DNA of 64,000 nucleotides from Pseudomonas kribbensis (GTDB lineage Bacteria; Pseudomonadota; Gammaproteobacteria; Pseudomonadales; Pseudomonadaceae): NCBI RefSeq assembly GCF_003352185.1, contig NZ_CP029608.1, positions 1,054,001 to 1,118,000 of the forward strand, read 5' to 3'. Shown piece by piece: positions 19,641 to 27,573 of this stretch (position 1 is its first letter; each line of letters starts with the position of its first letter). The notes under the pieces were generated by a model. It saw only the letters and a program-made list of their open reading frames with translations, ran no database searches and was not told where the DNA came from. The position numbers and the translations under genes were made by a program.

Positions 19641-20600
19641 ATGCCTGTCATTACTGACGTTCGCCTTGCCTCGCAGGCCTCTGTTGCGCTTGAGCGCGAG
19701 GAGCTTTTCCCCATACGCGAGGTGGCGCGGCTGACCGGCGTCAATCCGGTCACCCTGCGCGCATGGGAGCGGCGTTATGGTCTGATCCAGCCGACACGCA
19801 CCGAAAGTGGGCACCGGTTGTATTCGATGACCGATATCGAACGCGTTCGCAGTATCGTCGACTGGATCGATCGTGGTGTCTCGGTGAGCAAGGTCGGCAG
19901 GATCCTGGCCAAGACCGAACCGATGAAGGCGTTGGCGCACATCATTCCCGATGACCTGGTGCAGGCTGACTATCTGCAATGGCAGGAGCAGGTTCAGCGA
20001 GCGGTCAGTTCGTTCGATGACCAGGAACTGGATCGGGTCTACGGTCAGATTTTCTCTTCCTACACGCTGCCTGTGGTGTTCCAGGACATCCTGATGCCGC
20101 TGTGGCTGCAGCTGTTGCAGCGACAGGATGCATTCGGCCAAACCAGCGAGTGGCTGTTCCTCGACGGTTTCCTGAGGGCGCGGGTACTGCAGCGCATCGT
20201 TGTGTTGCGTGGCTCGCATCCGCGCAAGGTGATTGTCAGTGCCCTGGCGGGGCAATGCCGTGAGCTTGAACTGCTGGTGGCGGCGCTGTTTCTCAGTGGC
20301 AACGATGCAGGCGTTCGGGTGTTGACCACCGGCCAGCCGTTCGATGAGCTGACACTGGTCTGCGAAAAGATCAAACCCCAGGCGCTGGTGCTGTTTTCCA
20401 ATCACGCCCCGACTGCCGAATTGCCCCGGCGTCTGAACCGCCTGGCCCTGAGCCTGGATTGTCAGCTGATGCTGGCGGGCGATGCGTCGGATCTGGCGCA
20501 GGACAGCCTGGCCGGATCATCGGTGGGCTGTCTGGGCAATGAAGGGTCAACCATGCGCCAGCGCCTGAACCAGTTTCTCGCGGGGACGCTGGATACCTGA
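19641..20600 (+). CDS. MerR-type regulator, CarH/LitR-like without B12-binding motif
   Basis: The 319-residue regulator has an N-terminal MerR winged helix (about residues 20-90; IREVARLTGVNPVTLRAWERRY) followed by a domain like the helical plus Rossmann cobalamin-binding module of CarH/LitR. The region that should hold the cobalamin DxHxxG-type motif instead reads VSALAGQCRELELL, so B12 photoreception is unlikely. P. putida PplR proteins are of this light-responsive class lacking B12 and work with a LOV protein. A short LOV gene lies 0.7 kb away. The start is uncertain: 19602 and 19641 are in frame, and MPVITDVRLA was chosen because of AAGGA upstream. Confidence 0.83.
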   Translation: MPVITDVRLASQASVALEREELFPIREVARLTGVNPVTLRAWERRYGLIQPTRTESGHRLYSMTDIERVRSIVDWIDRGVSVSKVGRILAKTEPMKALAHIIPDDLVQADYLQWQEQVQRAVSSFDDQELDRVYGQIFSSYTLPVVFQDILMPLWLQLLQRQDAFGQTSEWLFLDGFLRARVLQRIVVLRGSHPRKVIVSALAGQCRELELLVAALFLSGNDAGVRVLTTGQPFDELTLVCEKIKPQALVLFSNHAPTAELPRRLNRLALSLDCQLMLAGDASDLAQDSLAGSSVGCLGNEGSTMRQRLNQFLAGTLDT

Positions 20601-20603
20601 GGC

Positions 20604-21209
20604 TCAGGTGTGCAGGGCAGGGTGGGTCAGGCGATGTTGCTGAAGGATGAACTGGCGCAGGCGCTCGGTTTCGTCAGCGTCGCTCTGGCTCAGGTCGTAG
20701 GCGAAGAAACCGCTTTCGGTTTCCCGTTCGAAGGTGCCGCGCAGGGAAATCCGCTCATAGCCTGAAGGGCTGAACCACAGGGCGAAATGCTTCGGCGGCT
20801 TGGTCTTGTTGCGCACTTCCAGCAGCACGCCTTTATGCGAAACCTCGTGAACCCACAACATGCCCGGTTGGCCTTTGGCATTCTCCAGAGCTACCGGTTC
20901 TTCAAGGGCCAGACGCCACGGGCGAACCATCGGGCCGTCTTCGTAGATGCTTGGCACACCCAGGCGCAAATGCAGGGCATGGAACTCGTCTTCCACCAGA
21001 TGCAGCGGAAAGGTCATCTGCTGGTTTTCGAAGTTGGCCTGGATGGTGACCTGCTCATGGGCCGCCAGGCGCGTGAGCAGATCACGGATCTGCGAACCAC
21101 CATTGACCAGCAGGCTCGACGTCGCATCCCGCACATTGAGCTGCGGGTTGTGTTGCATGGTCTGGATGAAATCCAGCTCATCCTGGGTCAGGAGGGCGTC
21201 GCGTTGCAT
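20604..21209 (-). CDS. Degenerate PilZ-like protein downstream of the LOV gene
   Basis: The 201-residue soluble protein reads like YcgR-type PilZ proteins: a helical N-terminus (QRDALLTQDELDFIQTM), a YcgR-N-like beta region (about 45-85; HEQVTIQANF) and a second beta-barrel (about 88-165). The usual c-di-GMP RxxxR is reduced to VRPWRL, and the (D/N)xSxxG motif appears as EVSHKG, so nucleotide binding is doubtful. It is on the same strand as the LOV gene, whose stop lies 54 bases upstream of the chosen ATG, so it is probably co-transcribed. A GTG at 21263 is an alternative start. The stop codon sits 3 bases from that of the convergent MerR gene. Confidence 0.6.
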   Translation of the reverse strand: MQRDALLTQDELDFIQTMQHNPQLNVRDATSSLLVNGGSQIRDLLTRLAAHEQVTIQANFENQQMTFPLHLVEDEFHALHLRLGVPSIYEDGPMVRPWRLALEEPVALENAKGQPGMLWVHEVSHKGVLLEVRNKTKPPKHFALWFSPSGYERISLRGTFERETESGFFAYDLSQSDADETERLRQFILQQHRLTHPALHT

Positions 21210-21263
21210 GGCTAGCTCGAAATAAATAATTACAAAGTCATTGGTGATTGTAGTTAATGACAC

Positions 21264-21740
21264 TTAGTTCGCAGTTTTGTTTGCGCCGTTCGTCGCTTTC
21301 ACGGCCGCCAGTTCTGCCTCGAGAGCTGCGACCTGGGCTTCCAGTTGCGCCACTCGCTGCTGCGCCTTGACCTGAACGGTGACGTCCTTTTGCACGCCAA
21401 CGAAGTAAGTCTGACCATCATCAGCGTTTTTTACCGTCGACAGCGACAGCTCGTTCCAGAACGGTGTGCCGTCCTTGCGATAGTTTCGGATGATTTCCCG
21501 ACACGAACCGTTACTGCGCAATGCTTCGCGGATCAGCGGCAAATTTTCCTGGTCCCGGTCTCCGGCCTGCAGAAAACGGCAATCCTGATACAGGATCTCT
21601 TCACTGGTGTAACCCGTCAGGCGTTCGAAAGCCGGGTTCACGTAAATCAGGATGTTGTCTTCCTTGCCTTCTCGCTCGGCCACCACGATTCCATCGTTCG
21701 ACGCGTTGATCACCATCTGCAGCAGGCTGGCATTGATCAT
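21264..21740 (-). CDS. Short LOV blue-light photoreceptor
   Basis: The 158-residue protein is a single LOV (PAS) domain with flanking helices, like the short LOV proteins PpSB1/PpSB2 of P. putida. The flavin motif reads YQDCRFLQ with photoactive cysteine C54, and the flavin-contacting N86 (RNYRKDG), N96 (FWNEL) and Q117 (FVGVQKDV) are all present. There is no effector domain; a C-terminal coiled coil (about 122-150, VAQLEAQVAALEAELAAV) should dimerise it and signal to a partner. Blue light would form an FMN-cysteinyl adduct. The neighbouring MerR regulator and PilZ-like protein are the obvious candidate partners (inference). Confidence 0.9.
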   Translation of the reverse strand: MINASLLQMVINASNDGIVVAEREGKEDNILIYVNPAFERLTGYTSEEILYQDCRFLQAGDRDQENLPLIREALRSNGSCREIIRNYRKDGTPFWNELSLSTVKNADDGQTYFVGVQKDVTVQVKAQQRVAQLEAQVAALEAELAAVKATNGANKTAN

Positions 21741-21893
21741 CTTTGAATCCCTTCAAGGTTGTCGGTGGCAGGCATTCTAGAAGATCAATCGGCGCTGTCT
21801 ACTGGCCATCAGCGCTTATCGAGAGCCAATCGCAACATTGCGTCGGTGGCTGTTACTATCGCCGCTCTTTTTTTCAGTTTCAGGATCAGATTG

Positions 21894-22349
21894 ATGAAAG
21901 TCGCCATCCTCTCCGGCTCGGTGTACGGCACGGCCGAAGAAGTCGCTCGCCACGCGCAGAGCCTGCTGAAAGCCGCCGGTTTTGAAACCTTCTACAACTC
22001 GCGCGCCAGCCTCGCCGATCTCCAGACCTTTGGCCCCGAGGCCTTGCTTGCCGTGACTTCGACCACCGGCATGGGCGAGTTGCCGGATAACCTGCAACCG
22101 CTGTATTCGAGCATTCGCGACCAGTTGCCGGCGGCCTGGCGCGGCTTGCCTGGCGCGGTGATCGCTTTGGGCGACGCCAGTTACGGCGACACGTTCTGCG
22201 GTGGTGGCGAGCAGATGCGTGAATTGTTCGGTGAGCTGGGCGTGCGTGAAGTGCAGGACATGCTGCGTATCGACGCCAGCGAAAGCGTCACCCCGGAAAC
22301 CGACGCAGAGCCATGGCTCGAGCAGTTGATCGCCACGCTCAAAGGCTGA
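21894..22349 (+). CDS. Flavodoxin (MioC-like)
   Basis: The 151-residue flavodoxin starts with MKVAILSGSVYGTAEEVARH, where SGSVYGTAE is the FMN phosphate loop. The 90s-type loop is present around DASYGDTFCGGGEQ. It acts as a low-potential cytosolic electron carrier, partner unknown. The ORF opens at 21759, but AGGA before the ATG at 21894 and the family start set the 5' end. It overlaps the convergent LysR gene by 11 bases. Confidence 0.9.
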   Translation: MKVAILSGSVYGTAEEVARHAQSLLKAAGFETFYNSRASLADLQTFGPEALLAVTSTTGMGELPDNLQPLYSSIRDQLPAAWRGLPGAVIALGDASYGDTFCGGGEQMRELFGELGVREVQDMLRIDASESVTPETDAEPWLEQLIATLKG

Positions 22350-23226
22350 TATCGCGTTCGCGCAGCAGCGCGAGCCAGGCCTGCGCCGCCTTCGACAGAT
22401 AGGCGCCCCGGCGCCAGATGAACGCAATGTCCCAGCGCAGATAGTCCGGCGCGTTCAAGGTCAGGCGAACCACGCCTGGCCGCACCAGACCGCGGGCCAC
22501 CACGCTGGGCAGCAGCACCACGCCTTGCCCGGCGGCCACCAGTGCCGCAAGAAAATCCGCCTGACCACTGCGGCCACCTTCCTTCGGGGTGAAGCCCATC
22601 TGCTGGCACGCTTGAAGTAAACGGTCGTTGAGCACGAAACTGCGCTGATACAGCAGGAACGGCGTGTCGGCCAGTTCCTCCAGACCGATTTCACCTTTCG
22701 TCGCCAACGGGTGATCCACCGGCAGCAGTGCATCGAGCGGCTCATCGCAGAACGGCTGAAAATCGAACTGCGGATCTTTCGGCAGCAGACTGCCGCCCAG
22801 CTCCAGTTCCCCGCTCAGCACCGCCTGTTCGACATTGCGGCTGCCGCCTTCGAGCAATTGCACGCTGATGTTCGGGTAACGCCGTCGGTATTCGGCGAAC
22901 AGCCCGGCGAACAGCGCATCGCTGCCCAGCAAGGGCAAGCCGAGGCGCAACTCGCCCCGCGCCAGATGACTGAGATCATCCAGTTCCGTGAGCAATTCAT
23001 CGCGCAAGCGCAGCATGCCTTCGGCCCGTTGCAACACCACGCTGCCGGCGGCGGTCAGGCGCAATTGCGAACCCAGGCGATCGAGCAGCGGGGTGCCGAG
23101 GCTCTGTTCGAGCTGGGCGATCTGCTTGCTCACGGCGGACTGACTGATGTGCAGGGTTTTCGCCGCTTGGGTGAAACCACCCTGATGCATGACTTCGACG
23201 AAGCTTTTGAGCTGTTTGAAATCCAT
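22339..23226 (-). CDS. LysR-type regulator divergent from lrgAB
   Basis: The 295-residue LTTR has the winged helix at residues 1-60 (MDFKQLKSFVEVMHQGGFTQAA) and a periplasmic-binding-like effector domain (about 90-290). It is transcribed divergently from the CidA/LrgA gene 96 bases away, the usual arrangement of CidR-type regulators, so it most likely controls lrgAB. The ORF continues upstream to 23334, but M at 23226 is the normal LTTR start. Confidence 0.9.
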   Translation of the reverse strand: MDFKQLKSFVEVMHQGGFTQAAKTLHISQSAVSKQIAQLEQSLGTPLLDRLGSQLRLTAAGSVVLQRAEGMLRLRDELLTELDDLSHLARGELRLGLPLLGSDALFAGLFAEYRRRYPNISVQLLEGGSRNVEQAVLSGELELGGSLLPKDPQFDFQPFCDEPLDALLPVDHPLATKGEIGLEELADTPFLLYQRSFVLNDRLLQACQQMGFTPKEGGRSGQADFLAALVAAGQGVVLLPSVVARGLVRPGVVRLTLNAPDYLRWDIAFIWRRGAYLSKAAQAWLALLRERDISL

Positions 23227-23321
23227 GGCCTGATTCCAGATTGGAATGGCTTTGAGTCTAACAATTCGCTTCGGAGATGGCAGTCGGCTTCGTAAAATAG
23301 GCATCTGAAAGGAGCCCACCG

Positions 23322-23708
23322 ATGAAAGCCTCAACCCTCAAATATCTCTCTCGCCTGCTGGCCGAACTGGCCGTGCTGCTCGGTCTCTACCTGCTCGGCT
23401 GCCAATTGGCGACGTGGCTGGCGTGGCCGATCCCCGGCGGGGTGATCGGTATGGCATTGTTGCTGCTGGCGTTTGCATTCGGCTGGGTCAAGCCGGCGGC
23501 GCTGCAAATGGGCGCGGGACTGTTGATGGCCGAGATGCTGCTGTTCTTCATTCCGGCGCTGATGAGCCTGCTGGATTACGGCGCCTTGTTGCGTGACGAC
23601 GGCTGGCGGATCTTGCTGGTGATCGCCGCCGGCACGCTGATGGTGATGCTGGTGACGGCGTTCACCGTTGAATTGGCCGTGCGCCTGAGGCGGTCCCATG
23701 AAGCTTGA
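23322..23708 (+). CDS. CidA/LrgA family holin-like membrane protein
   Basis: The 128-residue protein has four hydrophobic helices and the family PIPGGVIGMALLLLAF segment. CidA/LrgA proteins are holin-like and, with LrgB, are implicated in lysis control and in pyruvate or metabolite transport. AAAGGAG precedes the ATG. It overlaps lrgB by 11 bases. Confidence 0.92.
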   Translation: MKASTLKYLSRLLAELAVLLGLYLLGCQLATWLAWPIPGGVIGMALLLLAFAFGWVKPAALQMGAGLLMAEMLLFFIPALMSLLDYGALLRDDGWRILLVIAAGTLMVMLVTAFTVELAVRLRRSHEA

Positions 23709-24384
23709 ACTGATGCCGATGTTCTGGCTGGCGTTCACCTTGCTGGCCTACCTGTTCAGTCGCTGGCTGTATCGCCGTACCGGGCGTTACCTGCTGTCGC
23801 CGCTTATTCTGGTCCCCGCGTTGCTGCTGGCGCTTGCGGTGCCGCTGCATACCGCATACGCCGAATACTCCAGCAACACCCACTGGCTGATGCTGGTGCT
23901 CGGCCCGGTCACCGTCGCGTTTGCGGTGCCGATCTGGCAACAGCGACGTTTGCTGGTGCGGCACTGGTCGGCGTTGTTGCTGGGCATGCTGGCCGGCAGT
24001 GTCGCATCGATTGCCACCTCGTTCGGTCTGGCCAGGGCTTTGGCGTTGGACAGTTCGGTCACGCTGTCACTGGTGCCACGCTCGATCACCACGCCGTTTG
24101 CCATGCCGCTGGCGCAGGATCTCGGCGGGGTGCCTGAATTGACGGCGGTGTTCGTGATGTTCACCGGGGTCTTCGGCGCGATGCTCGGCGGGGTATTGCT
24201 CAAGTGGCTGCCGCTGCGAAGTGCCCTGGCGCGTGGCGCGTTGTTTGGCGTCGGCGCCCATGGTGCAGGCGTCAGTCGCGCCCATGAAGTGGGCGGCGAA
24301 GAAGGCTCGGTGGCGGGACTGGTGATGGTGCTCACCGGGCTGCTCAATCTGTTCGCCGCACCTTTGTTGGCGTCGTTGCTTTGA
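23698..24384 (+). CDS. LrgB/CidB family membrane protein
   Basis: The 228-residue polytopic protein has the LrgB core, with SVTLSLVPRSITTPFAMPL, FGAMLGGVLLKWL and LFGVGAHGAGVSRAHEVG. It is the usual partner of the preceding LrgA-like protein, with overlapping frames indicating coupling. The pair probably forms an inner-membrane complex for antiholin-like function or for organic-acid transport. Confidence 0.93.
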   Translation: MKLELMPMFWLAFTLLAYLFSRWLYRRTGRYLLSPLILVPALLLALAVPLHTAYAEYSSNTHWLMLVLGPVTVAFAVPIWQQRRLLVRHWSALLLGMLAGSVASIATSFGLARALALDSSVTLSLVPRSITTPFAMPLAQDLGGVPELTAVFVMFTGVFGAMLGGVLLKWLPLRSALARGALFGVGAHGAGVSRAHEVGGEEGSVAGLVMVLTGLLNLFAAPLLASLL

Positions 24385-24515
24385 CATGGATCCAAGCGGT
24401 TTGCGCAGCTGACTCGCTCAGTCATCAAGCTGGCTGCCAATGCAACTACGCGAAACCCCGGGGCTGACTAGACTGCTGACACCTGCCGAAAAAAACAAAA
24501 ACAGAGGTGCATACA

Positions 24516-25298
24516 GTGAGCGTAGCCCCCGTCCCTTCTTCCTTGAATGTCAAAGATCAGGTCAGTGCTGCGGAGTGGCAGACCCGGGTCGATCTCGCCG
24601 CCTGCTATCGACTGGTCGCCCTGCATGGCTGGGACGATCTGATCTTTACCCACATCTCGGCCAAGGTGCCTGGCACCGAAGATTTCCTGATCAACCCGTT
24701 CGGGATGATGTTCCATGAGATCACCGCGTCCAGCCTGGTGAAGGTCGACCAGGCGGGCAACAAGCTCATGGACAGCCCCTACGAGATCAACCCTGCCGGC
24801 TACACCATCCACAGCGCCGTCCACGAAGTGCGCCATGACGTGGCCTGCGTGCTGCACACCCACACCGCTTCGGGTGTCGCCGTGTCGGCGCAGAAGCAGG
24901 GCGTGCTGCCGATCAGTCAGCAATCGTTGTTCGTGTTGTCGAGCCTGGCCTTTCACGCTTATGAAGGCGTGGCGCTCAATCACGAAGAGAAAGCGCGGCT
25001 GCAGACTGACCTCGGTGAAAACAATTTCCTGATGCTGCACAACCACGGTCTGCTGACCTGTGGCGGCACCATCGCCGATACGTTCCTGATGATGTTTACC
25101 TTCCAGCGTGCCTGTGACATTCAGGTCATGGCGCAAAGCGGCGGTGCCGAACTGATCGCCATCGAACCGCAGATTCTGGCGGGCGCCAAGGCGATGATCG
25201 CCGGCGTCACCAAAAGTGCTCAAGGCATGGGCGGCGCGCTGGCCTGGCCGGCGCTGCTGCGCAAACTCGATAAACAAGACCCGGGGTATAAACTCTAA
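24516..25298 (+). CDS. Class II aldolase/adducin family protein
   Basis: The 260-residue cytosolic metal-dependent enzyme has metal-binding histidines in VLHTHTASGVAVS and HNHGLLTCG, and the substrate loop NPFGMMFHEITASSLVKVD. The exact reaction is unknown; relatives act on fuculose phosphate, ribulose phosphate or related sugars, and some are decarboxylases. GAGG sits 8 bases before the GTG at 24516; the GTG at 24507 is the longer option. Its TAA overlaps the ATG of the hydrolase by one base, so they form an operon. Confidence 0.88.
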   Translation: MSVAPVPSSLNVKDQVSAAEWQTRVDLAACYRLVALHGWDDLIFTHISAKVPGTEDFLINPFGMMFHEITASSLVKVDQAGNKLMDSPYEINPAGYTIHSAVHEVRHDVACVLHTHTASGVAVSAQKQGVLPISQQSLFVLSSLAFHAYEGVALNHEEKARLQTDLGENNFLMLHNHGLLTCGGTIADTFLMMFTFQRACDIQVMAQSGGAELIAIEPQILAGAKAMIAGVTKSAQGMGGALAWPALLRKLDKQDPGYKL

Positions 25299-26200
25299 TG
25301 CCTCTCGCCGAGATTCCTCTGAGTGCCTGGCGCAAACGCAGCCAGTCGTTTGTCTTCCGTGGCCAGCCGATCCGCTACTGGACGGCGGGGCAGGGCGAAC
25401 CGCTGCTGCTGATCCACGGCTTCCCGACGGCCAGCTGGGACTGGCATTACCTGTGGCAGCCGCTGGCCCAGCGCTTTCGGGTGATCGCCTGCGACATGCT
25501 CGGCTTCGGCGACTCGGCCAAACCGTTGAACCACACCTACAGCCTGCTGGAGCAAGCCGATCTGCAACAGGCGTTGCTCGCGCATCTTCAAATCGAGCAA
25601 CCGGTGCATCTCCTTGCCCATGACTACGGCGACAGCGTTGCCCAGGAACTGCTGGCCCGGCATTACGAAGAGAAGATCGAAGTCGCCAGTTGTGTGTTCC
25701 TCAACGGTGGCCTGTTCCCGGAAACCCATCGTCCGCTGCTGGCGCAAAAGCTGTTGCTCAGCCCGCTGGGCTGGATGATCGGCCGAGCGTTTACCCGCGA
25801 TGCCCTGGTGAAAAGCTTCCGGCAGATCTTCGGCCCGGACACCCGGCCCAGCGAAAGTGAAATGGATGATTTCTGGAGCCTGGTCGAGTGCAATCGCGGG
25901 CCGCGCATCATGCACAAGCTGATCACCTACATTCCGGAACGCCGGGTGCAGCGTGATCGTTGGGTCTCGGCAATGCAGCGTGGCGAGGTGCCGCTGCGGG
26001 TGATCGATGGCGAAGTCGATCCGATCTCCGGTGCGCACATGGTCGAACGTTATCGCGAGTTGATCCCCGATGCGGACACCGTGCTGTTGCCGGGCATCGG
26101 TCATTACCCGCAAATCGAAGCGCCGGTGCAGGTGCTCAAGCATTACCTGGAATTTCGTGATCACTTCGTGTTGCCGCCGCGCAAGGTGGCGTGCTCCTGA
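25298..26200 (+). CDS. Alpha/beta hydrolase, epoxide-hydrolase/haloalkane-dehalogenase type
   Basis: The 300-residue hydrolase has the oxyanion motif LLIHGFPTASWDWH and the nucleophile elbow AHDYGDS, which places an aspartate (D109) rather than serine as nucleophile. The C-terminal catalytic histidine is in GIGHYPQIEAP. Asp nucleophiles are typical of epoxide hydrolases and dehalogenases; I recall the P. aeruginosa syntenic gene being called an epoxide hydrolase. It is coupled to the upstream aldolase gene. Confidence 0.88.
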   Translation: MPLAEIPLSAWRKRSQSFVFRGQPIRYWTAGQGEPLLLIHGFPTASWDWHYLWQPLAQRFRVIACDMLGFGDSAKPLNHTYSLLEQADLQQALLAHLQIEQPVHLLAHDYGDSVAQELLARHYEEKIEVASCVFLNGGLFPETHRPLLAQKLLLSPLGWMIGRAFTRDALVKSFRQIFGPDTRPSESEMDDFWSLVECNRGPRIMHKLITYIPERRVQRDRWVSAMQRGEVPLRVIDGEVDPISGAHMVERYRELIPDADTVLLPGIGHYPQIEAPVQVLKHYLEFRDHFVLPPRKVACS

Positions 26201-26316
26201 TCGCAGGGCGGGGGCGCGTTGCGCCTCTGCACGGTTTCATCATCCCCCAGCCTTATCGCGCACCATTCAGCCTCAGCCGTGTTCGTTGTGACCGCACGCT
26301 CTGTGCCTGACACTCG

Positions 26317-26329
26317 GGGACACTGTCCC
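26317..26329. promoter_or_regulatory. Palindrome upstream of the SDR gene
   Basis: GGGACACTGTCCC is a 13-bp odd-centred palindrome ending 23 bases before the SDR start. It could be an operator. The rest of the 152-base gap (26201-26352) shows no gene. Confidence 0.35.
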
Positions 26330-26352
26330 TCAGGCCTGCTGGAGTTGCCTCG

Positions 26353-27264
26353 ATGAATGAGTCTGTGCGTTTCGAAGATAAAGTCGTGATCGTCACCGGA
26401 GCCGGTGGTGGCCTGGGGCGCGCTCATGCTTTGCTGTTCGCCAAACAGGGCGCCAGAGTGCTGGTCAACGACCTCGGCGGCTCGACCCAGGGCGAAGGCG
26501 CCAACGCTTCGGCCGCTGACCGCGTGGTGGCGGAAATTCGCGAGGCCGGCGGCATTGCCGAGGCCAACCATGACTCGGTGACCGACGGCGACAAACTGGT
26601 GCAGAACGCCCTCGATGTATTCGGTCGCGTCGATGTGGTGGTCAACAACGCCGGCATCCTGCGCGACAAGACTTTCCACAAGATGGAGGACGCTGACTGG
26701 GATCTGGTCTACCGCGTCCACGTCGAAGGCGCCTACAAAGTGACCCGCGCCGCATGGCCGCACCTGCGTGAGCAGAACTATGGGCGAGTGATCTTCACCG
26801 CATCAACGTCGGGCATCTATGGCAACTTCGGCCAGTCCAACTACGGCATGGCCAAACTCGGTCTCTACGGCCTGACCCGCACTCTGGCCATCGAAGGTCG
26901 CAAGAACAACATCCTGGTCAACGCCATTGCCCCCACCGGCGGCACACGCATGACCGAAGGCCTGATCCCGCCGCAAGTGTTCGAACAGCTCAAGCCGGAA
27001 CTGGTCAGCCCACTGGTGGTGTACCTGGCCAGCGAGCAATGCCAGGAAACTTCCGGCCTGTTCGAAGTCGGCGGCGGCTGGATGGGCAAGGTGCGCTGGG
27101 AGCGGAGTCTGGGGGCCGGATTCGATCCTCGTGTTGGGTTCTCGCCGGAAGATGTGGCGGCGCACTGGCAGCAGATCTGTGATTTCGAAGGGGCGGCGCA
27201 TCCGAAGGACAACATTGAAGCGCTGAAGGAGATGATGGGGAATTTGCAGAAGTTTTCGATTTGA
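26353..27264 (+). CDS. Short-chain dehydrogenase, (3R)-hydroxyacyl-CoA dehydrogenase-like
   Basis: The 303-residue SDR has the NAD motif TGAGGGLGRAH, NNAGILRD, and the catalytic YGMAK. The long N-terminal loop GGSTQGEG and the C-terminal VGGGWMGKVRWERS segment match the dehydrogenase domain of eukaryotic peroxisomal multifunctional enzyme 2, so a 3-hydroxyacyl-CoA substrate is plausible. It follows the hydrolase in the same direction with its own leader and ends at a strong terminator. Confidence 0.9.
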   Translation: MNESVRFEDKVVIVTGAGGGLGRAHALLFAKQGARVLVNDLGGSTQGEGANASAADRVVAEIREAGGIAEANHDSVTDGDKLVQNALDVFGRVDVVVNNAGILRDKTFHKMEDADWDLVYRVHVEGAYKVTRAAWPHLREQNYGRVIFTASTSGIYGNFGQSNYGMAKLGLYGLTRTLAIEGRKNNILVNAIAPTGGTRMTEGLIPPQVFEQLKPELVSPLVVYLASEQCQETSGLFEVGGGWMGKVRWERSLGAGFDPRVGFSPEDVAAHWQQICDFEGAAHPKDNIEALKEMMGNLQKFSI

Positions 27265-27270
27265 ACTCTC

Positions 27271-27310
27271 AAAACCACCCGACTATTCAGAGATAGTCAG
27301 GTGGTTTTTT
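27271..27310. terminator. Terminator between the SDR and bacteriocin immunity genes
   Basis: The stem 27271-27286 pairs with 27293-27308 (one mismatch, 6-base loop), with an A-run and T-run on either side. It can serve both convergent units. Confidence 0.87.
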
Positions 27311-27315
27311 AATAA

Positions 27316-27573
27316 TTAATCGTAACGTTTTTCTACCAGGAACGTAGGTGCCTTCCAGTTGGGCCCTTTGACTGTTTTGCCGCTCTTATCGCTGGAGAGC
27401 ACCCCGTCATTGAATAGTGAATTGTAAGTGGCGACCAAAATACCTTTTTGAACTACCTCACTACGATATAGCCCATACATCCTGTCAATACGCATTGCTG
27501 GCCAAAGCAGTGCAAATAAGGAGACCACATCGGCAACAGGCTCATTTTTGATGATTCTTTCGACCGTGTTCAT
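27316..27573 (-). CDS. Putative bacteriocin immunity protein
   Basis: This 85-residue protein matches no family I recognise. It lies immediately downstream of the bacteriocin gene and overlaps it by ATGA, the classic toxin-immunity arrangement, so it very likely neutralises the C-terminal toxin domain in the producer. It has a short helical N-terminus (VADVVSLFALLWPAMRI) and a basic C-terminal half (DKSGKTVKGPNWKAP) with no membrane segment long enough for an integral protein, consistent with binding a nuclease-type toxin in the cytoplasm. Function is inferred from position only. Confidence 0.7.
   Translation of the reverse strand: MNTVERIIKNEPVADVVSLFALLWPAMRIDRMYGLYRSEVVQKGILVATYNSLFNDGVLSSDKSGKTVKGPNWKAPTFLVEKRYD

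Noticed and set aside
20595..20609. Palindrome ACCTGAGGCTCAGGT over the stop codons of the MerR and PilZ-like genes
   Set aside because: It lacks a T-run and arises from the symmetrical convergent TGA codons with their neighbours; not called a terminator or operator.
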